From positions 2,294,001 through 2,358,000 of the forward strand of contig NZ_WHLY01000002.1 of assembly GCF_009296315.1 (NCBI RefSeq): a DNA stretch of 64,000 nucleotides, written 5' to 3'. How positions within the stretch are numbered: the first letter of the stretch is position 1; each line of letters begins with the position of its first letter. A program made the position numbers and the translations under genes. Under the pieces are notes generated by a model that was given only the letters and a program-made list of their open reading frames with translations, had not been told where the DNA came from and did no database searches. Positions 17,051-26,251 of this stretch are shown in pieces. The DNA comes from Salmonirosea aquatica. GTDB taxonomy: Bacteria > Bacteroidota > Bacteroidia > Cytophagales > Spirosomataceae.

Positions 17051-18598
17051 ATGAAACTTCATTCCGTTGCGCTACGTACCACGGGTCAATTTCCCCCGCT
17101 TCTGCTCGATTATCTCGATCAAAAACCCGAACTGAACGATTTTTATACTGTATTTCCTAGCCTCGACGAGGCCAAGCAAGCGATACAGCAACGAACGAAC
17201 TTTGATCCGGCCAAACGACAAACCCTGGTTGAGATTCTGTCAAAACAGTACGCAGGGATTTCCAATCCGCCTGATTTCTCGCTGTTACAGAACGAAACCA
17301 CCTTCACCGTTACCACCGGCCACCAACTGAATATCTTCACTGGGCCGCTGTACGTCATTTATAAAATCGTGACGACGGTCAATCTGGCGCGCGTTTTAAA
17401 AGAAACCTACCCTGACTACGATTTCGTGCCTGTTTACTGGATGGCCAGCGAAGATCACGATTTTGCCGAGATCGCTTCTTTTAATCTTTTCGGACAAAAA
17501 TATACCTGGTCAGGTACCCCTCGTGGGGCCGTGGGCCGGCTCGATCCGAAAGAACTTGAAACAATTCTGAACCAGCTCCCCGAAGCCGTTCCCATTTTCC
17601 GAAAAGCCTACCTTAAGAATGAAACCCTGGCCGGTGCCGTGCGATGTTATATGCATGAACTGTTTGGGAAAAAAGGACTGGTGACCCTGGACGCGGACGA
17701 CGCAGCGCTCAAAAGTCACTTCCTGCCTGTCATCGAAGACGAATTGTTTAACCAAACTTCCGGTGGCCTGGTAGCAGAAACGACTGCCCGACTCGAGAAG
17801 CTGGGGTACCACACACCGATTCACGCGCGCGAAATCAACCTGTTTTATTTAACGGAGGGCCTGCGCGAGCGCATTATCCGAGCCGAGGGTACCTTTAAAA
17901 TAATTAATACAAATCTGCAATTTACCGAAGCTGAAATCCGCCAGGAAGCCACCGAACATCCTGAGCGTTTCAGTCCCAATGTGGTACTCAGGCCGCTGTA
18001 CGAAGAAATTATCCTACCTAACCTAGCCTACATCGGTGGTCCTTCGGAGGTACCCTACTGGCTGCAGTTGAAGGATGTGTTCGACCATTATAAGGTACCT
18101 TTTCCCATGATGATTCCGCGCAATTTTGCGCTGTACGTTAATGCAGCCAGCCGCCACCGGGTCGAAAAACTGGGGCTCACGTACGAAGCTATTTTTAAGG
18201 AAAAATACCAGCTAAAACGCGATCTGGTCGAGCGGCTTTCGGAGCATACGCTTTCGCTGGATATGGAGAAATATTCCTTTGCCGAGGTACTTTCTAAGGT
18301 AGTGCACAAGGCTGTAGATGTGGACTCTACCCTGGAAAAGGCCGTGCTGGCCGAGCGGGCGCGGCTTTATAATTCCCTGGAAAAGCTGGAAAAACGCATT
18401 AGAAAGGCCGAAGAACGTAAGCACGGCATTCAGGTAGGTCAGTTGGAAAATCTGCTGGACACTTTCTTTCCCAAAGGTACCCCTCAGGAGCGACACGACA
18501 ATTTCCTGAACTTCTATCTGAACAACCGAAATTTCATCAAAATACTGTTCGATGCTTTCGATCCGCTGGATTTCAGGTTTAATATTCTAGAAGAGTGA
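17051..18598 (+). CDS. bshC: Bacillithiol biosynthesis cysteine ligase BshC
   Basis: BshC is thought to add cysteine to glucosaminyl-malate in the last step of bacillithiol synthesis, giving the main low-molecular-weight thiol of Firmicutes and many Bacteroidota. The 515-aa product has the family layout: an N-terminal Rossmann-like core with FTVTTGHQLNIFTGPLYVIY (about 78-97) and PVYWMASEDHDFAEI (about 127-141), a middle region with PNVVLRPLYEEIILPNLAYI, and a C-terminal coiled coil (about 425-470). Its last codon overlaps the next gene by 4 bp (GTGA), so the two are translationally coupled. bshA and bshB are elsewhere. Confidence 0.94.
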   Translation: MKLHSVALRTTGQFPPLLLDYLDQKPELNDFYTVFPSLDEAKQAIQQRTNFDPAKRQTLVEILSKQYAGISNPPDFSLLQNETTFTVTTGHQLNIFTGPLYVIYKIVTTVNLARVLKETYPDYDFVPVYWMASEDHDFAEIASFNLFGQKYTWSGTPRGAVGRLDPKELETILNQLPEAVPIFRKAYLKNETLAGAVRCYMHELFGKKGLVTLDADDAALKSHFLPVIEDELFNQTSGGLVAETTARLEKLGYHTPIHAREINLFYLTEGLRERIIRAEGTFKIINTNLQFTEAEIRQEATEHPERFSPNVVLRPLYEEIILPNLAYIGGPSEVPYWLQLKDVFDHYKVPFPMMIPRNFALYVNAASRHRVEKLGLTYEAIFKEKYQLKRDLVERLSEHTLSLDMEKYSFAEVLSKVVHKAVDVDSTLEKAVLAERARLYNSLEKLEKRIRKAEERKHGIQVGQLENLLDTFFPKGTPQERHDNFLNFYLNNRNFIKILFDAFDPLDFRFNILEE

Positions 18599-19185
18599 TC
18601 TTGACCAAGCAGCAAAGTCGGGTGTTTTTCCTCGAAGAAAGAGCCAAACTCACTCCCGCTGAAACGGAACATTTGAGCCGGTTGATCGCCGGTCGGTTGT
18701 TCCATATTCTTACGGAACGCTCAGTGAGGTACCTTCATTCTTTCCTGGGGGCTGACTCCCGCCAAGAAGTTGATACCCGTCTGCTGCGCCAACTGTTGCA
18801 AACCAAGATTCCGGCGTTGGACTGGGCTACTCCCCGCATTATTCCTGGTACCCGCCGCATGGAACATTACGTATGGGACGACACCACGGTATTTTCGGTC
18901 AATCGCTGGGGGATCGATGAACCCGACGCCAGTTCTGCCCAAATCTTTGACCTCCGTTCGATCGACGCCGTCCTGGTTCCTTTGCTGGCTTATGATCGAC
19001 AGGGCAACCGTGCAGGCTATGGCGGCGGTTATTACGACCGTTTCCTGGCCGAATGCCGGTCGGATACTCTAAAAATCGGCCTGTCCTTTTTTGAGCCCAT
19101 CGATGCCATCAGTGATGTGAATGCGTGGGACATTCGGCTCGACTTCTGCGTGACGCCTTTCGCGGTACACCGCTGGGACTATTGA
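18595..19185 (+). CDS. 5-formyltetrahydrofolate cyclo-ligase
   Basis: The enzyme converts 5-formyl-THF to 5,10-methenyl-THF with ATP, recycling a storage folate. The 196-aa protein shows the N-terminal KxxxR-type region (TKQQSRVFFLEERAKL) and the hallmark C-terminal loop PLLAYDRQGNRAGYGGGYYDRFL near 122-144. The start is GTG at 18595, overlapping the bshC stop by 4 bp. Symbols vary (ygfA, fthC, MTHFS). Confidence 0.93.
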   Translation: MILTKQQSRVFFLEERAKLTPAETEHLSRLIAGRLFHILTERSVRYLHSFLGADSRQEVDTRLLRQLLQTKIPALDWATPRIIPGTRRMEHYVWDDTTVFSVNRWGIDEPDASSAQIFDLRSIDAVLVPLLAYDRQGNRAGYGGGYYDRFLAECRSDTLKIGLSFFEPIDAISDVNAWDIRLDFCVTPFAVHRWDY

Positions 19186-19282
19186 TTTTCAGGTTCCCTG
19201 AATTAAGGTGTGGATATTCTTTGTATTTTTGCGCCAATTTTATCAATTCCCGTTTCATGTTTTATTCAAATCAATTCTAAAA

Positions 19283-20293
19283 ATGAAAATCGCAGTCGTA
19301 GGTGCTACCGGCTTGGTGGGCAGCGAAATCCTCAAAGTACTGGCCGAGCGCAATTTCCCCGTGACGGAATTGCTGCCCGTTGCTTCTGAGCGTTCCATTG
19401 GCAAGGAAATCACGTTCAAAGGTAAACAGGTGAAAGTGGTGGGATTTGAGGAAGCCATCAAGGCCAAACCTGCCATTGCGATCTTTTCGGCAGGCGGAGG
19501 TACCTCGCTCAATCTGGCTCCGAAATTTGCCGAAGCGGGTATTACGGTGGTAGATAATTCATCGGCCTGGCGCATGGACCCCACCAAAAAATTGGTGGTA
19601 CCCGAAATCAACGCCCACACGCTGACGCCTGAAGATAAAATCATTGCTAATCCCAACTGTTCAACGATTCAGATGGTACTGGTGCTGAATCCTTTGCACC
19701 AAAAATATAAAATCAAGCGCGTGGTGGTTTCGACCTACCAGTCGGTGACAGGTACCGGCAAAGAGGCTGTGGATCAACTTTTTGCCGAGCGAAAAGGCGA
19801 CCATTCGATCAAGAAAGTCTACCCGCACCCCATCGACCTGAACGTGCTGCCGCACATCGATGTATTCCTCGACAACGGCTACACCAAGGAGGAAATGAAA
19901 ATGACCAACGAAACCAAGAAAATCATGGGGGACGACAGCATTGCGGTCACGGCTACCACAGTTCGTATCCCAACCATCGGCGGGCATTCGGAGGCGGTCA
20001 ATGTGGAGTTTGAAAATGAATTCGACCTGGCCGAAGTACGGGCTATCCTGGAAGCCACCGAAGGCGTAGTGGTACAAGACGATCCCAAGAATTTCCTTTA
20101 CCCTATGCCATTGACGGCCCATGGCAAGGACGATACCTTTGTAGGTCGCATACGCCGCGACGAAACGCAGCCCAAAACGCTGAATTTGTGGGTTGTAGCA
20201 GATAATCTGCGCAAAGGAGCCGCTACCAACGCAGTACAGATTGCGGAGTACCTTGTTCAACATGAGTTGGTTGAAGTAACCGAAAATGTGTAA
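19283..20293 (+). CDS. asd: Aspartate-semialdehyde dehydrogenase
   Basis: Asd reduces aspartyl phosphate to the semialdehyde, the branch point to lysine, diaminopimelate, threonine and methionine. I start at ATG 19283 (336 aa), which gives the NADP-binding MKIAVVGATGLVGSEIL at the N-terminus; the open frame upstream of it is untypical. The catalytic cysteine is C126 in ANPNCSTIQ, and GGHSEAVNVE supplies the active-site histidine. A -7-like TATTTTTG is at 19224-19231. A strong terminator follows at 20328. Confidence 0.96.
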   Translation: MKIAVVGATGLVGSEILKVLAERNFPVTELLPVASERSIGKEITFKGKQVKVVGFEEAIKAKPAIAIFSAGGGTSLNLAPKFAEAGITVVDNSSAWRMDPTKKLVVPEINAHTLTPEDKIIANPNCSTIQMVLVLNPLHQKYKIKRVVVSTYQSVTGTGKEAVDQLFAERKGDHSIKKVYPHPIDLNVLPHIDVFLDNGYTKEEMKMTNETKKIMGDDSIAVTATTVRIPTIGGHSEAVNVEFENEFDLAEVRAILEATEGVVVQDDPKNFLYPMPLTAHGKDDTFVGRIRRDETQPKTLNLWVVADNLRKGAATNAVQIAEYLVQHELVEVTENV

Positions 20294-20327
20294 GTTTGCA
20301 CTAACAATCTGACACCCAATAATTATG

Positions 20328-20364
20328 AAAGCCGCTTCTGCCTTGATCAGAAGCGGCTTTTTTT
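20328..20364 (+). terminator. Intrinsic terminator after asd
   Basis: AAAGCCGCTTCTG (20328-20340) and CAGAAGCGGCTTT (20348-20360) form a perfect 13-bp stem followed by seven T. It separates asd from the convergent nuoD. Confidence 0.9.
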
Positions 20365-20414
20365 GTAAACTCAGTAATTTACAGATTTGCGGTTCAAAGT
20401 CAGGAGTTTCGCGC

Positions 20415-21632
20415 TCAGCGATCAACTTCCCCCATCACCAAATCCAGCGAGCCGATGACGGCCACCAGGTCGGCCAGCAGGCCGCCGCGTGAAATCTCGC
20501 TGATGACCGATAGATTATGGAAAGAGCACGCACGCGCCTTGCAGCGTACGGGCACATCCGAACGTCCATCGGTACGGAAGAAAAAGCCAAGCTCGCCCTT
20601 GGACGATTCGGCCCGGGCGTAGAAGTCCATGGCTTTGGGGCGGATTTTCTTAGGTACCATCGCCTGGGGGTCAAAATCGCGGGTACGGGCGTAGTCGGTC
20701 GTTAGTTTTGCCAGGCATTGCTCAATGATTTTCACGGATTCCCAGCATTCGGCCACGCGCACCCAGTTCCGATCCCAGCAGTCGCCCAGGGTACCCATTT
20801 CGCCCGTGCCGATGGGAATGTCGAAATCCAGTTCGGGATACACCGAGTAGTTGTCTACACGCCGCAAGTCATAGCGCAGACCCGAGCCGCGCAGGACCGG
20901 ACCCGTGCAACCATAATTGATCGCAGTTGGCATGGGCAGTACGCCCACATTGGCCGTACGCTGGATAAAGATTTTGTTCTCGATAACCAACTGCTGCAGC
21001 TCGATAAGCTTGGGCTTTAGATATCGGATGAATTCGGCGCACCGCTCTTCAAAATCCACGGGTAGGTCGTAGAACAACCCGCCAATCCAGATGTAGTTGT
21101 ACAGCATCCGCGCGCCGCAAACCCATTCCAACAGGCGAAGAATCTGTTCACGATCCCGCATCATCCACAGGAAAGGCGTATAAGCCCCAATGTCCATTGC
21201 ATAGGTACCTATTGCCACAAAGTGCGAAGCCAGGCGATTCAGCTCGGCCACCAATACCCGGATGTACTCTACCCGTTTGGGAATATCGTTTTCGATGCCC
21301 AGCATGCGCTCCACGCCCATTACGTAGGCATGTTCTGAGTTCATGGCCGCCACATAGTCCATGCGATCGACATAGGGGATAATCTGATTAAAAGGCAGCG
21401 ATTCGGCGTGCTTTTCAAAGCAGCGGTGCAGGTACCCCAGATGAGGGACCACATCGACCACTACTTCGCCGTCGGTAATGATCTCCAGCCTGAGTACCCC
21501 GTGCGTAGACGGATGCTGAGGACCCATGTTCAGAATCATCTCCTCTTTCCGCAAATCACTGAGCCCATATTTGTTCGGCTCCGAATGGGTCAGGTGCTCG
21601 GGGCGGTAATCGTATTGCAGAGGTACATTCAT
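20415..21632 (-). CDS. nuoD: NADH-quinone oxidoreductase subunit D
   Basis: NuoD is the 49-kDa subunit of respiratory complex I and forms the quinone-binding cavity with NuoB. I start at ATG 21632 (405 aa, [11 protein letters not shown]). Family motifs are plain: [16 protein letters not shown] near 35-50, [54 protein letters not shown] near 225, and the C-terminal [13 protein letters not shown]. No other nuo gene lies next to it: it converges with asd and diverges from a sugar transporter, which is unusual because nuo genes normally form one operon. It could be a dispersed single copy or a second paralogue. Confidence 0.95.
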   Translation of the reverse strand: MNVPLQYDYRPEHLTHSEPNKYGLSDLRKEEMILNMGPQHPSTHGVLRLEIITDGEVVVDVVPHLGYLHRCFEKHAESLPFNQIIPYVDRMDYVAAMNSEHAYVMGVERMLGIENDIPKRVEYIRVLVAELNRLASHFVAIGTYAMDIGAYTPFLWMMRDREQILRLLEWVCGARMLYNYIWIGGLFYDLPVDFEERCAEFIRYLKPKLIELQQLVIENKIFIQRTANVGVLPMPTAINYGCTGPVLRGSGLRYDLRRVDNYSVYPELDFDIPIGTGEMGTLGDCWDRNWVRVAECWESVKIIEQCLAKLTTDYARTRDFDPQAMVPKKIRPKAMDFYARAESSKGELGFFFRTDGRSDVPVRCKARACSFHNLSVISEISRGGLLADLVAVIGSLDLVMGEVDR

Positions 21633-21783
21633 GGGATAAAAGTACAAAAGAGAATGGCAAAGAGCGGTCAGAAAATCCGGACTTTAACAGAATATGGGGA
21701 CGTACGGGTTCATTCCCGGCTTTTTTTCCCCGAGGCAAGTATGATTCCCCCTTCCCACTCTTCCTACACTAAAAAAACACCTT

Positions 21784-23037
21784 ATGCTGAAAAAAACTCC
21801 TATCCTCCCGTTTATTCTCATCACCAGCCTGTTCCTGATGTGGGGCCTGGCCAATAACATGACCGACACGCTGCTTTCAGCCTTCAAGCGGATCATGAGC
21901 ATGTCCGACTTCCAGACTACCTTTGTGCAGTACGCTTTCTACGGAGCATACTTTTGTCTGGCCATTCCGGCTGCTATCCTCATCAAAAAATATACTTACA
22001 AAACCGGCATTCTCATTGGCTTGGGCCTTTTTATCGGCGGGTCGTTACTTTTTTATCCTGCTAGCAAAACCATGGTCTATGGGCATTTCCTGGCGGCGCT
22101 TTTCATTTTGGCGGGTGGCTTATCACTGCTCGAAACTTCGGCCAATCCCTACATTATCGCTATGGGACCTGAGGAAACCGGCACCCAGCGCCTCAATCTG
22201 GCGCAGTCGTTCAATCCCATTGGTTCCATCATCGGGGTACTTCTCAGCAAACTATTCATTCTTTCCAAACTGAATGTAGCAGGCGAAGCAGAACGCGCCT
22301 CCATGTCGCCCGAGCAATTGCAAGCTATTCAGTCCGAAGAATTGACGGGTGTGATGGGGCCTTATGTAGGGGTAGCTTTATTTCTGGTTCTGATCTGGCT
22401 ACTTATATTTTTTAATAAAATGCCTACCGCCTCAGACGAAAATAGCTCGCTCAACTTCGGTGAAGCCTGGGGACGGTTGATCAAAAAACGGTCGTATGTC
22501 TGGTCGGTGATTACCATGTTTTTTTACATTGGCGCACAAATAGGTACCTGGTCGTTTACGATCCGCTACGTGATGAAGGAATTAAACGTCAACGAAGAGC
22601 AGGCTTCCAGCTATTACCTGGCTGCGCTCGTGCTATTTCTGTTATCGCGCTTCGTATGTACCTACCTGATGCGGTTCATTGCGCCCCATCGGCTTTTGGC
22701 CAGCCTGGCCGTCCTGGCCTTGATCTTGACAGGTACCGTCATGGCTTCGGGAGGGTATGTAGGCGTATATGCTTTGGTAGGTATCTCGGGCTGTATGTCG
22801 CTGATGTTTCCTACCATTTACGGCTTGGGGCTGCGTGGTGTGGGACAGGACACCAAAATTGGCGGTTCCGGGCTCATCATGGCTATCCTGGGCGGTGCGG
22901 TATTGACGGGAGTACAAGGCCAGATTTCCGACGCTACCCAGAGTATCAATACGGCCTTTGTCATGCCGTTGTTCTGTTTTGGGGTAGTCGTGTATTTTGC
23001 CTTGCGTGAGGCAAAGGTAGCTCCACAGAATATGTGA
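21784..23037 (+). CDS. Sugar MFS transporter, FucP family
   Basis: This is a 417-aa, twelve-segment major facilitator of the FucP (L-fucose/H+ symporter) family. Typical features are the N-terminal FILITSLFLMWGLANNMTDTLLSAFK, the FYGAYFCLAIPAAIL segment, LLETSANPYIIAMGPEETGTQRLNLAQSFNPIG near 118-150, and GLRGVGQDTKIGGSGLIMAILGGA near 350-373. Family members import fucose, glucose, galactose or N-acetylhexosamines; the substrate cannot be read from the sequence and no sugar catabolic genes adjoin it. Confidence 0.9.
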   Translation: MLKKTPILPFILITSLFLMWGLANNMTDTLLSAFKRIMSMSDFQTTFVQYAFYGAYFCLAIPAAILIKKYTYKTGILIGLGLFIGGSLLFYPASKTMVYGHFLAALFILAGGLSLLETSANPYIIAMGPEETGTQRLNLAQSFNPIGSIIGVLLSKLFILSKLNVAGEAERASMSPEQLQAIQSEELTGVMGPYVGVALFLVLIWLLIFFNKMPTASDENSSLNFGEAWGRLIKKRSYVWSVITMFFYIGAQIGTWSFTIRYVMKELNVNEEQASSYYLAALVLFLLSRFVCTYLMRFIAPHRLLASLAVLALILTGTVMASGGYVGVYALVGISGCMSLMFPTIYGLGLRGVGQDTKIGGSGLIMAILGGAVLTGVQGQISDATQSINTAFVMPLFCFGVVVYFALREAKVAPQNM

Positions 23038-23087
23038 TCCGGCGGGCATTCAGCTTATACCGCTTTAGCCAGTGAACAAAAAAGGCT

Positions 23088-23115
23088 GCTTCTATAAGAT
23101 GGAGCAGCCTTTTTT
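23088..23115. terminator. Bidirectional terminator between the transporter and the cytochrome c lipoprotein
   Basis: AAAAAAGGCTGCT (23088-23100) and AGCAGCCTTTTTT (23103-23115) form a 13-bp stem with A and T runs on both sides, placed between convergent genes. Confidence 0.88.
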
Positions 23116-23132
23116 GATGATCTAGATATATA

Positions 23133-23759
23133 TTATAGGGAGTTAATCCATCTTCCCAACTTCTCTACTTCTTCTCTGGGTACTTGGGTCATGGGAGCCA
23201 TAGGTGGGTACCCCGGCCAATGCTCGGGCTGAGGTTTGTACACTAATTCCACGATTTGAGCAATGGAATATTTTTTCTTAGCAACTTCTGAATAAGCCGG
23301 GCCTACCAGTCGGTCATAGGGTTTGTGGCAGGCTGAGCAGGTATTTTTATTGAGCAGAGCCGCAATATCCGCCGGAACAGGTTTTTGCTTAGGCGCCTCG
23401 TCAGTTTTCTTAGCGGATGCTTCCTCTTTCTCCGAAACTTCCGCTATGGTTTTGCCGGCAGTTTCGGGCTTCCCTTCGGTCAGCGCGGTACTGGTACCTT
23501 GCTCCGAATCCGCATTTTCAGTTACCGAAAGCGAGTTGATCGAGTCAGGATTCACTTTCAATTCATTGTCTGCAAATGTTTCGTCATTGTCCTTACGGGG
23601 AGTAAAACTTCCACCTCCGGCGGTTTCCTCGCGCTCAGCGCGGCCACTGCCGTAAAATTTATCATACTGGGCCTTATCTTCTTTGGAAGAGCAACTTATA
23701 CCAACACAGGCGGCAAAGGCCAGCGACGAAGCAAGTAGGGTTAGTTTTTTGAGTGCCAT
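23133..23759 (-). CDS. Cytochrome c lipoprotein with long acidic linker
   Basis: I start at ATG 23759 (208 aa). A lipoprotein signal (MALKKLTLLASSLAFAACVGISCSSK) would place the protein at a membrane surface through the cysteine in GISC. Residues about 25-125 are polar, rich in E, T, A and S and probably disordered. The C-terminal 80 residues are a monoheme class I cytochrome c: CSACH, RLVGPAYSEVAKKKY, and YPPMAPMTQVP with the likely axial methionine. It is an orphan, perhaps an electron shuttle tethered to an oxidase or to alternative complex III; that role is inference. Confidence 0.82.
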   Translation of the reverse strand: MALKKLTLLASSLAFAACVGISCSSKEDKAQYDKFYGSGRAEREETAGGGSFTPRKDNDETFADNELKVNPDSINSLSVTENADSEQGTSTALTEGKPETAGKTIAEVSEKEEASAKKTDEAPKQKPVPADIAALLNKNTCSACHKPYDRLVGPAYSEVAKKKYSIAQIVELVYKPQPEHWPGYPPMAPMTQVPREEVEKLGRWINSL

Positions 23760-23966
23760 ACGGAGACTGAATTTGGGTAAGAAGTAAGTTAATAGGAGAG
23801 ATTGAAACAATCATGCCATGTTACAGACTCTCTATCAATAAAGCACAAACCTCGTACATTTTCCTAAATTGTGAACAATAAAATAGAATGAGTATTGAAA
23901 AAAAATCAATCAAAAACCGTCTGATGCCTGGGAGATGAAATAATTCTCGCTTTTTTAAAAAATGAT

Positions 23967-23997
23967 TTTGCTAATTTAGGGATAAGCCTTACTTTTG
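23967..23997 (+). promoter_or_regulatory. Promoter of rpmG
   Basis: TTTG at 23967-23970, a 19-bp spacer and TACTTTTG at 23990-23997 match the Bacteroidota consensus, 31 bp before the rpmG start codon. Confidence 0.65.
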
Positions 23998-24027
23998 CAA
24001 TCCTATTTGTAAAAAAGAAGCAAAGCA

Positions 24028-24210
24028 ATGGCTAAGAAAGGTAACAGAGTTCAGGTTATATTGGAATGCACCGAACAAAAAGGATCGGGCGTACCGGGTA
24101 TGTCACGCTACGTCACGACTAAGAATCGCAAGAATACGCCGACGCGTATAGAATTGAAGAAATTTAATTCGTACCTGCGTCGTTATACGGTTCATAAAGA
24201 GATTAAATAA
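24028..24210 (+). CDS. rpmG: 50S ribosomal protein L33
   Basis: The 60-aa product matches L33: [19 protein letters not shown] at the start, [20 protein letters not shown] in the middle and [12 protein letters not shown] at the end. The CxxC zinc-ribbon cysteines of other L33 forms are missing (single C14), so this is the zinc-free type. In many Bacteroidota rpmB (L28) precedes it; here no rpmB is seen directly upstream. It is followed by the DUF4295 gene and ftsY, a conserved order. Confidence 0.95.
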   Translation: MAKKGNRVQVILECTEQKGSGVPGMSRYVTTKNRKNTPTRIELKKFNSYLRRYTVHKEIK

Positions 24211-24301
24211 TATACAACCCGTTGGGGGTGGTATCGGATCAGGTTGGCTACTTCTATGAGTTCTGTCCGTATAGCCCGCAATTCATAAACTATTCATAGA
24301 T

Positions 24302-24454
24302 ATGGCTAAGAAAGTAGTTGCAACCCTGAAAAAAGAAGGAGGCAGGACCTTCGCCAAAGTGATCAAGGCGGTGAAATCGCCCAAAACCGGTGCCTACACT
24401 TTTAAAGAGGAAATGGTACCTACTGATACCGTTCAGGACGTATTAAAACGATAA
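24302..24454 (+). CDS. DUF4295 family small basic protein
   Basis: This 50-aa gene encodes MAKKVVATLKKEGGRTFAKV followed by IKAVKSPKTGAYTFKEEMVP and a short DTVQDVLKR tail. The small lysine-rich family DUF4295 is found almost only in Bacteroidota and typically lies directly after rpmG, as here. Its charge and position suggest a ribosome-associated role, but the function is unknown. The gap of 91 bp after rpmG and the terminator after it suggest a short rpmG-DUF4295 transcript. Confidence 0.9.
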   Translation: MAKKVVATLKKEGGRTFAKVIKAVKSPKTGAYTFKEEMVPTDTVQDVLKR

Positions 24455-24496
24455 GCGCAATCAGCCTAAAAGACTGATTTTACGACCGAATACACG

Positions 24497-24523
24497 AAAA
24501 GTCCCTAAATGGGACTTTTTTTG
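24497..24523 (+). terminator. Intrinsic terminator after the DUF4295 gene
   Basis: AAAAGTCCC (24497-24505) and GGGACTTTT (24511-24519) pair around TAAAT and run into a T-tract. Confidence 0.85.
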
Positions 24524-24634
24524 TTTTATTTTTGGGCAAGTTGCTAAGGTACCCCTCCAAGTGGTTCTGCGTTAGCATGGCTTTTTATAAACATAGCACC
24601 CTCAACACTTTAATGGTGGGCAACCACTTCTGGT

Positions 24635-25591
24635 ATGGGCATATTTGGTTTTTTTTCCAAAGAGAAAAAGGAAACACTCGATAAGGGACTTGAAAAGTCC
24701 AAGGATAGCATCTTCGGTAAACTTTCGCGGGCTTTGGTGGGCAAAGACACCGTGGACGAAGAGGTACTCGACGAGCTGGAGGAAATCCTGATTACCTCGG
24801 ATGTAGGGGTAGGTACCACCGTCAAGATCATCCGCCGCATCGAGGCCCGCGTGGCGCAGGACAAGTACACCTCGACCAACGAACTCGACCGCATCCTGCG
24901 CGAAGAAGTGGCGGGCTTGCTTTCCGAAGGATCTGTTGTGGGCGTTACGGATAGCTTTGAAACGGAACATCTGCCCAAACCTTATGTTATTATGGTCGTA
25001 GGGGTCAATGGGGTAGGTAAAACCACCACCATTGGCAAACTGGCGCATCAGTTTCAGCAGCGGGGCCGCAAGGTAGTATTGGGAGCGGCCGACACGTTCC
25101 GGGCCGCCGCCGTGACCCAACTCAAACTCTGGGGCGAACGCGTAGGGGTACCCGTGATCGAGCACGGTATGAACACCGATCCCTCGGCCGTAGCCTTCGA
25201 CGCGCTGAAAAAAGGCGTAGAGATTGGCGCGGATGTCATCATTATCGACACAGCTGGACGTCTGCATACCAAAGTCAATCTGATGAACGAGTTGGGCAAA
25301 ATCAAGCGCGTGATGCAGAAGGTACTCCCCGACGCTCCGCACGAAGTGATGCTGGTTCTGGACGGCAGTACCGGGCAGAATGCCGTCATTCAGGCTCGCG
25401 AATTCACAAAAGCTACTGAGGTAACATCATTGGCCGTCACCAAACTCGACGGCACGGCCAAGGGCGGCGTGGTGATCGGTATTTCCGACGAGTTCCAAAT
25501 CCCCGTGAAGTATATCGGCGTGGGCGAAAAAATGGATGATTTGCAAGTCTTCGACCGCGAGGAGTTCGTGGATTCGCTATTTAAGAAGTAG
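24635..25591 (+). CDS. ftsY: Signal recognition particle receptor FtsY
   Basis: FtsY is the SRP receptor GTPase that docks ribosome-nascent chains at the inner membrane. The 318-aa form has a short N-terminal basic stretch rather than the long acidic A domain of E. coli. The N domain helices occupy about 15-105. GTPase motifs: G1 VVGVNGVGKTTT (121-132), AADTFRAAAVTQL near 150, DTAGRLHTK near 206, and TKLDGTAKGG near 268. The C-terminal GVGEKMDDLQVFDREEFVDSL is diagnostic. Confidence 0.97.
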   Translation: MGIFGFFSKEKKETLDKGLEKSKDSIFGKLSRALVGKDTVDEEVLDELEEILITSDVGVGTTVKIIRRIEARVAQDKYTSTNELDRILREEVAGLLSEGSVVGVTDSFETEHLPKPYVIMVVGVNGVGKTTTIGKLAHQFQQRGRKVVLGAADTFRAAAVTQLKLWGERVGVPVIEHGMNTDPSAVAFDALKKGVEIGADVIIIDTAGRLHTKVNLMNELGKIKRVMQKVLPDAPHEVMLVLDGSTGQNAVIQAREFTKATEVTSLAVTKLDGTAKGGVVIGISDEFQIPVKYIGVGEKMDDLQVFDREEFVDSLFKK

Positions 25592-25664
25592 GAAAATTGC
25601 CCAATAAGTAGGTTAAATATTCTGACGCATTTCTTTGTATATTTGGAAAAAAGCCGATTGAATC

Positions 25665-26228
25665 ATGCTCCAGACTTCACAAACCACTACCGAAACCCTC
25701 CCCCAAAGCCTGGAAACTTTCCTTGACTGGGAGCCGAACGATGGCTTCAAGTATGAGTGGGATGACGGGGAAATTATTCAATTTACAGGTATGAATAAAG
25801 AACAGGCTTATATCTATGGCATCCTGAGCAGATTGTTTTTTCGCAAAGGGTATGCGGAGGTAGGCGCGCTGATCGCGGAACAGAACGTCCATCTGAGTGG
25901 AATACAACTTCGTCGCCCTGACATTGCGTATTTTACCTATGAGCAACTTGTACAAGGTAAAAAAGGGAATGAAATGATTCCGGCTTTTGTGATTGAGATT
26001 ATTTCAAATAATGATGAGATCAACAAGATGGAGCGCAAGCTCACAGAGTACTTCAAAGCCGGGGTACAAATAGCGTGGATTGTGATTCCTGAAGAGCAAG
26101 TTGTCAACGTCTATACTTCCCGCCGCGATGTGCGGGCTTGCCTGGAAAACGATATTTGCTCCGCCGCACCCGTCTTGCCCGATTTTGAGATTAGCGTAAA
26201 TGATATGCTGGTAATCAACGAAGCCTGA
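25665..26228 (+). CDS. Uma2 family (DUF820) PD-(D/E)xK-type protein
   Basis: The 187-aa product has the Uma2 restriction-endonuclease-like fold: RRPDIAYF with D86, FVIEIISNNDE with E111, then K125 in MERKLTEYFKAGV and the closing WIVIPEEQVVNVY. Uma2 proteins are abundant in cyanobacteria and some Bacteroidota, often as many paralogues; nuclease activity is predicted from the fold, not generally proven, and a role in mobile DNA has been suggested. A -7-like TATATTTG is at 25638-25645. It begins an accessory block between the core genes ftsY and rimO. Confidence 0.85.
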   Translation: MLQTSQTTTETLPQSLETFLDWEPNDGFKYEWDDGEIIQFTGMNKEQAYIYGILSRLFFRKGYAEVGALIAEQNVHLSGIQLRRPDIAYFTYEQLVQGKKGNEMIPAFVIEIISNNDEINKMERKLTEYFKAGVQIAWIVIPEEQVVNVYTSRRDVRACLENDICSAAPVLPDFEISVNDMLVINEA

Positions 26229-26251
26229 ATTATGATTTAATTTCTGTCTGG

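Noticed and set aside
19661-20425. 254-codon open frame antisense to asd, crossing the asd terminator
   Set aside because: It runs through a strong terminator and overlaps asd and nuoD; no recognisable protein.
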